Origin: Sipunculus nudus
Lineage: Eukaryota; Annelida; Sipuncula; Golfingiida; Sipunculidae
Length of the DNA: 64,000 nucleotides
NCBI GenBank assembly: GCA_026874595.1
Contig: CM049321.1
Coordinates: 23,307,979-23,371,978 of the forward strand
Direction of reading: 5' to 3'
Numbering within the stretch: position 1 is the stretch's first letter; every line of letters begins with the position of its first letter. The notes under the pieces are model-generated. The model did not search any database and had not been told where the DNA came from. It saw only the letters and a program-made list of their open reading frames with translations. A program made the position numbers and the translations under genes. This document shows, piece by piece, positions 24,696 through 34,669 of this stretch.

Positions 24696-26930
24696 AACAG
24701 GGCACAAATCGTAACCGCTAGACCTGGAATCTTCTAACTTGACATCCACGGAGATCCATGAAAAATCTCCTTGGAAACCTGAAATTAAGTCTCTGTTACC
24801 CATATTCTCCGAGCTATGGGTCTCTGAAGTACCCCCCAGAATAATAAAAAAAATTGATACAAAAACTCAAGTATCTGAATAACTACTGCATTGATCATCA
24901 TGATTCTTTGCATGAATATTGATCATGGAGTGTTCCATCAGTTCTTGTAACCTGGTGGCGCCACCTGTATTTTTCAAATTTTTACGAATTTTTTTTTCTC
25001 TATTTTGGATACCCTCAAAGAAGCTGTCATCTGTTAACAGGGCACAAATTGTAACCCCTGAACCTGGGATCTTCTAACTTTACATCAAGGGAGGTGCATG
25101 AAAAGTCTCTGTGGAAACCTAAAATAAGGTCTCTGTTACCCATATTCTTTGAGCTATGGGTCTCTGAAGTACCCCCCAGAATAATAAAAAGTTGATACAA
25201 AAGCTCAGTTATCTGAATAACTACTGCATTGATCACCATGATTCTTTGCATGAATATTGATCATGGAGTGTTCCATCAGATCCTGTAACCTGGTGGCGCC
25301 ACCTGTATTTTTTCCATTTTAACGAATTTTTTTCCCTATCTTGGATACCTTCAAAGAAGCTGTCATCTGTTAACAGGGCACAAATTGTAACCCCTGAAGC
25401 TGGGATATTCTAACTTTACATCAGGGCAGGTGCATGAAAAGTCTCTGTGGAAACCTGAAATTAGGTCACTGTTACCTATATTCTTTGAGCTATGGGTCTC
25501 CGAAGTACCCCCCAGAATAATAAAAAAAATGATACAAACGCTCAGTTATCTGAATAACTACTGCATTGATCACCATGATTCTTTGCATGAATATTCCTCA
25601 TGGAGTTTTCAATCAGTTCCTGTAATCTGGTGGCGCCACCTGTATTTTTTTCCAATCTTTACAAATTTTGTTCTCTGTTTTTGAGACCTTCAAAGTAACT
25701 GTCATCTGTTAACAGGGCACAAATCGTAACCTCTAGACCTTGGATCTTCTAACTTTACATAAAGGGAGGTCCATGAAAAGTCTGTGTGGAAACCTGAAAT
25801 TTGGTCTCTGTTACCCAAATGATCCGAGCTATGGGGCTCCTAAGTACCTCTAAGAACATTTAAAAATTTGATACAAAAGCTGCACTATCTGGACAATTAA
25901 TGCACTGATCACCATGATTTTTTGCGTGGATATTCATCATGGTGTGTTTCATTCGTTCCTGCAGACTGGTGGATTTTGTTGAATTTTTACACATTTTTTC
26001 TCTATTTTTGAGACCTTCAAAGATGCAGTGATACGTTAACCAGGCACAAATCGTAACCATCGGACCTGGAATTTCTAACTTGACATCCAGGGAGGTCCAT
26101 AAATAATTTCCTTGGAAAACGGAAAGTAGCTCTCTGTTACACATATCCTCTAAGCTATGGGGCTCAGAAGTACCCCCAGAATAATTACAAATTTCATACG
26201 AAAGCTCCAGCATCTGAATGAATAATGTATTGATCACCATGACATCCTGGGAGTTCCATGAAAAATCTCTTTGGAAACCTGAAATCATCATGGAGTGTTT
26301 TATTTGGTCCTACAGCCTGCTCACACGACATGGATTTTTGTTTAAATGTTTACGCATTTTTTCTGAATTTTTTAGACCTTCAAAGAAGTCTCTTAACAGG
26401 GGACTAATTGTAACCAATGGACATAGAATCTTCTAATTTAAAAAAAAAAAAATTGAGGCCCATGAAAAATCTCCATTGAAACCTGAAATTAGGTGTCTAT
26501 TACCCATATCCTCCGAGAAATGGGGCTCAGAATTACGACCCAGAATAATTAACAATTTGATACAAAAACTCCAGTATCTGAATTACTAATGCATTGATCA
26601 CCATGATTTTTGCATGCATATTGCGATCATTGAGGGTTTCATCAGTTCCTGCAGACCGGTGGCACCATCTTTATTTTTTTTAATTGATACGCATTTTTTC
26701 GCTAGTTATGAGACCTTTAAACAAACAGTTGTCTGTTAACAGGGCACAAATCATAACCACTGGACCTAGAATCTTCTTACTTGACGAGCAGGGAGGTACA
26801 CTAAAAAATCTCCTTGGGAACCTGAAAAAAGGTCTCTGTTACCCAGATCCTTTAACTTATTGGGTTTGTAAATACCCCCCAGCATAATTAAGAATCTGAT
26901 ACAAAAGCTCCAGTGTCTGAATAAATACTG
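24696..26930 (+). repeat. Approximately 340-bp tandem array, seven copies
   Basis: Monomers begin with AACAGGGCACAAAT or a variant at 24696, 25036, 25372, 25711, 26038, 26395 and 26738, giving spacings of about 327-357 bases. Shared blocks include GACCTGGAATCTTCTAACTT, GGAAACCTGAAAT, GTCTCTGTTACCCATAT, GAGCTATGGGTCTC, AAGTACCCCCCAGAATAAT, GCATTGATCACCATGATT and GGTGGCGCCACCTGTATTTT. The first three or four copies are closest to each other and later ones are more diverged, with the last one partial. The array directly follows the hairpin/CGTCCGTCC head and is probably the expanded interior of that family. Confidence 0.9.
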
Positions 26931-29040
26931 CCTTTTTGAAGAAAACTCGAGCATAGAAAACAGAGACCACGCTGAACAGCCGATGGAGCACACAAGAATG
27001 CTGCTGATGTATGACCCAGACAACGACTGTTTGGAGAAGAATAATATTTTAAAAGTGTTGAATTCTTATGAATAAACTTGAAAAATCATTGGTTTAATTG
27101 GCCTGATGGACACTTATGCACAGGAACCTTATATAATAAAATTTCTTCTTAAGAGTTTTATGCTGGCTTGTGTTTTAGCTTTCAGACAAATATCCTTTGT
27201 GCACTTAAATTATCACATAAAGCATAATCTGTATAAAATGTTCAGTTGCATGGCTTTAATCAATATATTATTCACACAATCTGTATATTTAAGATCTTCA
27301 TCAGACAAAAGGTTTCATGTCAGTGGTCTACAAAATATGCTATAATTCTATTAGAATGTAAAAAAGTAATAAAATTAATGATGTAGGAATGTTCAAATAT
27401 TAGTAGTTGTCTGTCTGTAGGAGAATCAAATAGGATATCAGTTGTCAATATAAGATAATTATATGGCAAGAATGTTTGTTTTTGTGAATCTCTGTCAGAT
27501 TTTAGGCTCAATTAAATTTCACCATGACAACAGGAAACAGTTCAATTATGCCTTTTGTTAAAATATCTAATTAAAATGAGAATTTTCCTATCTTATGATG
27601 TTTATTAATTTTTCCCCCATGTTGGATTTTGGATGATGTGTCAATCTCAAGTTTGTTTCCTTCAGTCAACAAAACTGAAGCTGAATATGTGTTACTGCAA
27701 GTATCAACCATTTCCTTGACTAAATGTCTCCATGATTACTGTTTGTTATTATGTAAATAAATCGTTTTATGTTTAGAAAGCACCCAAAATTTTAAATTTT
27801 GTAATGGTATCTAGATATGTTATTGGCCTATTTTTATGAAAGATAAAAAAATAATTAATTAAAACAGCACGACTTCCTATCATCGACATCCATGTTTCAG
27901 TCTGCACATAACGGTTTAGTATCTTAATCGGACACACGGTGGCGCTCGAACTGCGCAAGTTCTTTCTCAGCTGTTGGCCACAATAGAGGAGGGTACCAGT
28001 CTTGCTTTTTCACGCCTCAGCAATTGTGGAATAATGCCGTACATTCCTATTTTTATCATTGTAGCCAGTTTTATTTTAGATTTTATTGAATTGTTGCGCC
28101 ATATGGAGTTGCGATTATGAAAGAATTCCCTGTAATTTGTTATCAGACGTCGGTGCCATGTTGGGGTATTTCCAGTGCGTTTTAACAACCGACGTCCGGG
28201 TTTTAGTCAAAGCGGAAACATTGCGTCAGCTCTGTTGTGTTAGTCCATATTATTGCTATTGGGCGGTGCTACAAAAAAAAAACAAAGTTTATCGAGTCTG
28301 TTTGTGAATTGCAGTGAACTGCAGAGACTTTACTTGTATATTGTTACAGTGAACTGTAACATAAACATTGTCACTTTGTGGCTGAGAAGCAGGCGTAAAC
28401 AAGGTTGGTATATATTTCAATTATTTTCTCGGCGGGAAATTCCAATTTTCACGAGGCCATATTCAAGCCATAATCAAGGCATATTTCAACAAATTAAACA
28501 GTCTATTGGATACAGCGGGAACCACTTCGGCACTTGATTTTGTTCATTTGATTTTGAAGAAATTCTTTGATTGCTTAAAATACAAGTGAAACGATGTTGG
28601 GGAATAACAGAATTTACAAACAGCTTAACTTGGTAATTGGCTTTGTGGACTCATGTTGCCTGATGGCAGTGATGCAGTGATAGAATAATGGATTGAAGAT
28701 TTTACTGAAATAAAGACACACATGCACTATAAAAAGAAAAGATGTATTGGTAAACGTGCATTTAAGGTGACATACTGCAAACTGTCATTACTCTCTCTTA
28801 ATTTTTCTTTCAAATCGAGTTTGATGTCTTATTTTTAAGTCAGTCATAAAGAAATTTGTGGATGTTGATTGAATCATCAAGTAAGCTCCATGCTGGAGCA
28901 AGAACTAATACAAACAATCACTAGCATCGGAAGTCATTTTTTTTTGGGCAGGTCTCCTGTATTGCACTTTTACCAATGTATTGTGAGGAATATGTTGGAT
29001 TTTGATACAATTCAACAGAAATATTAATCACTAAAATATC
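26931..29040. other. Non-coding stretch between arrays
   Basis: AT-rich. Short frames exist at 27106, 28086 and 28253 but none shows a family signature, a signal peptide or consistent splice sites. A GC-rich spot at 27925-27965 (GGACACACGGTGGCGCTCG) stands out slightly. Confidence 0.4.
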
Positions 29041-29510
29041 TCGCCTAAGTTTGATTTCAGTAAAGTCCATGCATATTTAATGAGGCCAGAGGTCACCACA
29101 CTTTGGAGACTTCACAAATATCCTGTAGATTTTCATGAAACTCGTACATATTTACCAATACAGTTCCTCACCCCAATTAATCTCTCAGCAGATTTCATGC
29201 TTATTTAACGAGGTCAAAGGTTACCAGGCTGCTCTGAACAGGCCACTCGGAAGTGTCGCTGCAATAACTTACAAAGAATATGAAGGATATGGATCAAACT
29301 CATCAGGATTATTAATACATAAAATATCTCAATTTCTTTAATTTCCAGCAAAATCCATGCACATTTAATAAGGTCAGAGATCACCTCACTTTGGTGGCAC
29401 AGTGGTGACTTTGGATTTTCATACATATTTGCCAATAGAGTTTCTCACCTGATTTATATTCCCAACAAAATTCATGCATATTTAATGAGGTCAGAGGTTA
29501 CCAGATACAC
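29041..29510 (+). repeat. Degenerate four-copy repeat, CATGCATATTTAATGAGG core
   Basis: The core (TCCATGCATATTTAATGAGG followed by TCAGAGGTCACC, with variants) occurs near 29067, 29192, 29352 and 29472, at spacings of roughly 125, 160 and 120 bases, with partly shared flanks (ACATATTTACCAATA / ACATATTTGCCAATA). A single core occurs in reverse orientation near 12.0 kb. Confidence 0.65.
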
Positions 29511-29684
29511 GACTTTCATATTATGCATGCACTTGTTATTTTATCTCTTACTTTTGTATTCAGTTGATAATAAATATTTTCAATACTGTAATCTTTTTCT
29601 TTATGTTTTCAGGTACCTGCCAAGAAAAATCCAGAACTAATCCTGATCAAATATTTCAGGAACAAGAATACCAGATCAAAGAAA

Positions 29685-29830
29685 ACCAGATCAAAGATAA
29701 CAGATTAAAAAACTAGATCAAAACCAGATAAAAAACGAGATCAAAACCAGATAAAAAAACGAGATCAAAACCAGATAAAAAACGAGATCAAAACCAGATA
29801 AAAAAACGAGAAAATAAAACCAGTGCAAAA
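29685..29830 (+). repeat. Minisatellite of about 24 bp upstream of the Helitron frame
   Basis: Five or six units of GATCAAAACCAGATAAAAAA(C)GA in tandem, differing mainly in A-run length. It lies about 260 bases before the first Helitron start codon and is preceded by looser ACCAGATCAAAG words. Confidence 0.85.
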
Positions 29831-30086
29831 ATAAACCTGACGATATTAAAAAAATATCATTTATTGAGTTTTGAGTTTGTCTTTTATTTCCATTTTATGA
29901 ACTCTGTTGAACAGAGGCATCTTCACCATATTCCTGTATCTTCATAGCTATACTCATTTTTTTTCATTTTCATAACCAGGTCCATTAAATACTCTAGATC
30001 CTGTGCCTGACTTTCTCTCATCCAGTACAACTTTTTTTAAAGATTTTATCAGATTTTTTGTAAACTTGAAACTTATCTGCCCAGCT

Positions 30087-31004
30087 ATGGCTTCAGCTAT
30101 ACCTGTCCCGGCTGTATCTATCAGTAAGATTGTTAAAGGCACTTTTCACCAAGGCGATCCTCAGTTTCCATCAGAGTCAGTTGGCAAACAGTGTGTGCCT
30201 AATCCACTTGTTGCTCTCCTTTATGCCACCCTGCACGATGTTGTTGAATGGCAAACAAATGATATGGACACAATATTAATTGAAGGTGATCATTTGTACA
30301 GAACATTGATGTCAGATATACCAGATAAAGGATCCATGGCTTGGGATGAAATACCAGAGTACATACAATCCCTTGATCATAATTTCAAGATAAAACCAAC
30401 CTTGATCACCGGTGGTTTCCTTAATCATTCTGATGTGCAAGCACCCTATGTGTTTTACCAGGATGCTTTGGCAGAAATCACTTCCAAGAAATGTGGGCTT
30501 ATTATAGTTGGAGGAAACGCGATTGCAGTTTCATATCAGCAGAATTGTTACTATGTGTTTGATCCACACAGCAGAAATCATCTTGGGTATCCTACACCTT
30601 GTGGCACATCAGTTCTTCTTGCATTTGAATTGCAGTCGGAATTCTTTCAGTATATATCAAACTATGCAAATGTGATGAATGCAACTATGTTTGAAGTGAC
30701 ATATTTCAGAATAAACCAAGTTACCACTAAAGCATTTAAGCTTGGACTGAAACGCCAAAGTAAACAGTCTACCAATTCAGATGATCAGCTAAAGCTTGCA
30801 GCCCAGTCAACAACAGACCTCATGGACACGAAAAATAAAAGCAGACCTGAACATGAAAATGATTCTCAAGATGGTGTTCACTTGATCCAAGAATACTTTA
30901 AATATCAGCAACTAAAAATGAACAGAAAAGTATATTTGAAAGAGTATATGCGACAGAAAAGAATGAATCCAGCTCACAGGGATATAGAACGCCTAAAAGA
31001 TCAA
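30087..31004 (+). pseudogene. Helitron N-terminal cysteine protease-like domain
   Basis: Begins best at the ATG at 30087 (MASAIPVPAV), although the frame is open upstream. Within about 200 residues it has the features of a papain-fold ubiquitin-protease-like module: GKQCVPNPLVALLY with the likely nucleophile Cys at about residue 36, a GLIIVGGNAIAV strand, and YYVFDPHSRNHLG with the likely catalytic His at about residue 161. I read it as an OTU- or C76-like protease of the kind found at the N-terminus of some Helitron proteins; the exact family is an inference. The three catalytic-looking blocks are intact. The frame is cut by TAA at 31005-31007, after which the same frame stays open for another 860 bases, so the stop is a point lesion and not a natural end. 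Confidence 0.7.
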
Positions 31005-31007
31005 TAA

Positions 31008-31820
31008 AGAAAACTGTTATCAAGACAAAATGAAACTTGTAGACAAAAAGAAAGAAAGGCTGAGAAACAACAGAAGCAAGCTGCTAGACTTAATGAAACG
31101 TACAGACAAATAGAACGTTCTGCAGAGAAAGCATATAATCAAAAGATAAGAAAAGATCAAGTTCGAAGGGCACAAGAGAGAGAAGCTGAGAAACAACAGA
31201 AGCAAGCTGCTAGACTTCATGAAACATACAGACAAAAAGAACGTTCTGCAGAAAAAGCATATAATCAAACGATTAGAAAAGATCAAGTTCGAAGGGCACA
31301 AGAGAGAGAAGCTGAGAAACAACAGAAGCAAACTGCCAGACAAAACGAAACATACAGACAAAAAGAAAGAAAGGCCGAAAAACATCAGAAGCATACTGCC
31401 AGACAAAATGTAACTTACAGACAAAAAGAACGTTTTGCAGAGAAAGCATACAATCAGAAGATAAGAAAAGACCAAGTTCGAAGGGCACATGAGAAAGAAG
31501 CTGAGAAACAACAGAAGCAAACTGCAAGACAAAGTGAAATCTATCGGCAAATGGAACGTGTCAGAGAATCAACTGGTAAAAAAAGAAAAAGATCTGAAGA
31601 TGATTTTTTTAGAGAAACTGAGAGACTGGCCAAAAGGAATAAAAGAGCTGATCCATTACATAAGAGAACTGAGACTATGAGAAACACAGCCACAAGAGCA
31701 CAAAAAAGAACTGATGAATCATACAGACAAAATGAAAAAGAAGTTAATCTGAAGAGAAAAGAGGGTGCAGATCTCAAAGATGTATCCAGAAATTTCATAC
31801 TTCAATATCTGAAGGTCCCA
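31008..31820 (+). pseudogene. Helitron basic coiled-repeat region
   Basis: Same frame as the protease domain. It encodes a very Lys/Arg/Gln/Glu-rich region built from repeated blocks such as RQKERKAEKQQKQAAR, AEKAYNQKIRKDQVRRA and ARQNETYRQKER. The blocks recur about every 45 residues (about 135 bases), four times with minor changes, and then give way to KKRKRSEDDFF and RNKRAD, which are nuclear-localisation-like. It is likely to form a long helix and bind nucleic acid. A 176-codon frame on the opposite strand here is only the antisense of this low-complexity coding region. The frame is lost near 31815, before the CCCC/NQTW block of the next domain. Confidence 0.75.
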
Positions 31821-31824
31821 TATA

Positions 31825-32956
31825 TGCTTGTTGTTGCTGTAATCAGACATGGTTCAAACACTCGGTAAAGAATTCTGATAGCTGGCCAGACAAACTAGAT
31901 TCCACTTTCCTAGCTACACACATTACGGATGTAAAATCAGTGGACAATAAACAGTGGTTATGCACAACTTGTCTTGATGCTCTCAAATGCCTCAAGACAC
32001 CAAAACTTTCTGTATTTAATGGAATGCAGTTTCCTGATAAGCCACCAGAATTGAACTTGTGTCCCCTAGAGGAAAGGCTTGTTGCATTACGCATACCATT
32101 CACGCAGTTACGAGAATTTACTAGATGTTCACAGTTGTCACTGAAGGGATCACTGGTCAACGTTCCTACTCAGATAGAAACGACTGTGGATATGTTGCCA
32201 CGTACGTCAGACTCCACCGCTACTGTACCAATAAGTTTTAAACGTAAACTTGAGTACCAAAATGTAGAGTGCACTCCAAATGTACGTCCAGCTGTAATAC
32301 TGAGTGCACTACACTACTTGATGAGACATAGTCAGTTGTATAAAGATGCAAACATTACAATAAATAGCAATTGGCTTCAGACTTTCAAAAAATCACAAGA
32401 GCATGAACCTCTTGGCACAACTGACAATTCCGTGGATGATAGTCTATCTGATGATGACAATTTTGAAGAAATACACGAAGATGAACAAGGAGGAATTCTA
32501 GATACCGTGCTTGATGATACTGAACTCACAGGGAATGACATAATATCTGTAGCCCCTGGTGAAGGACAGAAGCCTTTGAGTCTGTTTCAAGACAAAGATT
32601 CAGAATATATGTCATTTCCGTCAATTTTCTGTGGGCAAAGGAGATTAGATAATGCTGAAAGAAAAACTTCTGTTTATTACATTGACATTTGCAAATGGGA
32701 ACTCCGAGCACTTGATCGCAGAGTTGCTGCAAATGTTCCAAATATTTTCTATAAAATGAAGAAATTACAAAAAGAACAAATTTCAGGAAAGGTTAGCCTA
32801 GCATTTCGTCGAATCAAAACTAAAGGGAAAAAGTATCACGTCCAGGATGTCCTGAATGAAAGCAAAGTTCATGAGTTGACTAGGTTGGATGAGGGCTACA
32901 GGATTTTCAGATCCATACGAGGCTCCCCTCCATACTTTGAAGCACGTAAAAACGAT
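31825..32956 (+). pseudogene. Helitron DUF6570-like domain and start of Helitron-like N domain
   Basis: After a frameshift the next frame gives CCCCNQTWFKHSV and WLCTTCLDALKCLKTPKLS (paired cysteines, zinc-binding-like), then NGMQFPDKPPEL, EERLVALRIPFTQLREFTR, SLKGSLVNVPTQIETTVDML and FKRKLEYQN, which are the characteristic DUF6570 blocks of Helitron helicase-like proteins. An acidic linker follows (SDDDNFEEIHEDEQG), then the opening of the Helitron-like N domain: YRIFRSIRGSPPYFEARKND. In complete relatives this continues into the Rep with its HUH motif and catalytic tyrosines. Here it breaks off within a few codons and reaches TGA at 32969. Confidence 0.8.
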
Positions 32957-32967
32957 CTCAAAGAGGA

Positions 32968-33843
32968 ATGAGGGCTTTGTTAGAAGCTGCTTGCAAAGAA
33001 GCTAGAAAAGGGGATAAAACTCTAAGGCATCAGGTGAGAGATATGGGAAACAAGTTTTTGAATGTTGTGGAAATAAGTGCTCAGGAAGCAGCATATCTGG
33101 TATTACAACTTCCAATGACAAGAACCACCAGGGATGTAATATTTGTACCAACTGCCCCTCCAGATGAAAGAACTTTTCTACTCGAGAGTAAAGAACAACT
33201 TGAGCATCTCCAACATGATTCGACAGACATAGCAGCAAATAATATCATTGACAGATACTCAAAGAGACCAAAAGCATTTGAAAATTGGTGTCTTGCTGAT
33301 TTTGCATCACAGATTAATATTAAATACCCCTTGGAAAGAGCAGATGATGCATTCCATGACAACACTGATGATAACACCATCACTGATCAAAATGAAGCAA
33401 TTGCTAATATAAACACAGAAGAAAGGCTCAGTATCACCTTACCAAATGGTACAACATACGCTCGCAGACAAGTTCCAAGAGTTCAAAGATATGTTCGTTA
33501 TACTGAGAAAATAGACCCAGAAAACTGCTTTCGTGAAAGGCTACTGTTGTTCACATCATGGAGAGATGAAACCAAAGACCTTTTGAATGGTTCACTCACA
33601 TACGCAGAACAATATAACAAGAAAAAAATACAAATTTAATTTAAAAGAAAACAGTATGAGCACAATGCAGATTTTCTACAAGAAGCACAGGACCAAGCTG
33701 AATATGACCATGAAACTGAATATGCACAAATAGCTCCTACAACAGAACATGCAGAGGAGGAAGATACAATTCAACAGCCAATTTCCAGTGAAGAATTTGC
33801 ATTTTTCGACCCAGAAAGGTCAGATCATCTGAAAAACTATGAT
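32968..33843 (+). pseudogene. Helitron region between Rep and helicase
   Basis: Encodes RALLEAACKEARKGDKTLRH, MGNKFLNVVEISAQEAAYL, LQLPMTRTTRDVIFVPT, ERTFLLESKEQL, ENWCLADFASQ, FRERLLLFTSWRDE and RKQYEHNADFLQEA, blocks that normally lie several hundred residues after the start of the Rep domain. Their direct contact with ARKND shows an internal deletion. A TAA at 33637-33639 interrupts the frame, but the same frame continues without a shift into the helicase. The ATG at 32968 is fortuitous and should not be read as a natural start. Confidence 0.8.
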
Positions 33844-34665
33844 TTGACAACTGATCTTGGACTGCCACCAAGAACCACTGTACAAGAACCACTTACATTG
33901 CCTGGTAGAGAACCTGATGTAGAATACAGACAGTTAGTACAGGGTCTAAATGAGAAACAACTCACTGTCTTCAAACACATTATCAAACATGTAAAATGTT
34001 TTACTAAGCCTTTTCACCTATTCCTTACTGGTGGGGCTGGTGTTGGTAAATCAGTTTTGCTCAGAGCTCTCTTTCAAGCATTACAACGTCACTTAAGTGG
34101 GAATGAAGGTGAAAATCCATTGGAGTGCAAGATACTTATCACTGCACCTACAGGAAAGGCTACTTACAATGTTCAAGGATCCACATTACGTAATGCTTTC
34201 CGAATCGATCCAAATAAAGGATTTGAATACAGAAAATTGTCATCTGACATCCTGAATACACTCCGAACACAGTATAGGCACCTTCATGTATTAATGATTG
34301 ATGAAATAAGCATGGTAGGAAATCGCATGTTCAGTTTCCTTAATTTGCGGCTCCAAGAAATTAAAGGCAACAAAGAACCATTTGGTGGTATCCATGTAGT
34401 TGTTATTGGAGACCTCTTCCAACTTCAACCAGTAATGGACAACTGGATTTTCAAGAACTTGTCTGAAAACTATGGACCTCTTGCGCTCAACCTGTGGGTA
34501 GACACTTTTCATATGTATGAGCTTACTGAAATCATGAGGCAAAAAAAATGATCGTGATTTTGCAGAACTTTTGAACAGGCTACGTGAAGGACAATACACA
34601 AAAGCTGACATTGAAACCCTAAAATCTTGTCTTGTTTGTGATAACACTTCCCCTGCAAACACAGT
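33844..34665 (+). pseudogene. PIF1-type helicase, N-terminal half of the Helitron helicase
   Basis: An SF1B helicase core that would unwind DNA in rolling-circle transposition. Visible motifs: LNEKQLTVF (Q region), LTGGAGVGKS (Walker A, about 34024-34053), APTGKATYN (motif Ia), IDEISMVG (motif II, Walker B), VIGDLFQLQPV (motif III) and LTEIMRQ. In an A8 run at about 34541-34548 the frame shifts, and similarity resumes with RDFAELLNRLREGQYT and ETLKSCLVCDN. Motifs IV to VI, normally the next 200-300 residues, are absent: after about 34660 the DNA becomes the ACGT-rich satellite. The helicase therefore cannot be functional. Confidence 0.88.
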
Positions 34666-34669
34666 ACGT

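Noticed and set aside
31020-31550. 176-codon frame on the minus strand, Leu/Ser/Phe-rich, membrane-like
   Set aside because: Antisense of the Lys/Gln-rich Helitron repeat region; the composition follows from the opposite strand.
32968-33639. Independent gene starting at ATG 32968
   Set aside because: The ATG lies inside a Helitron region whose N-terminal part was lost; the frame also continues past the stop at 33637 into the helicase.
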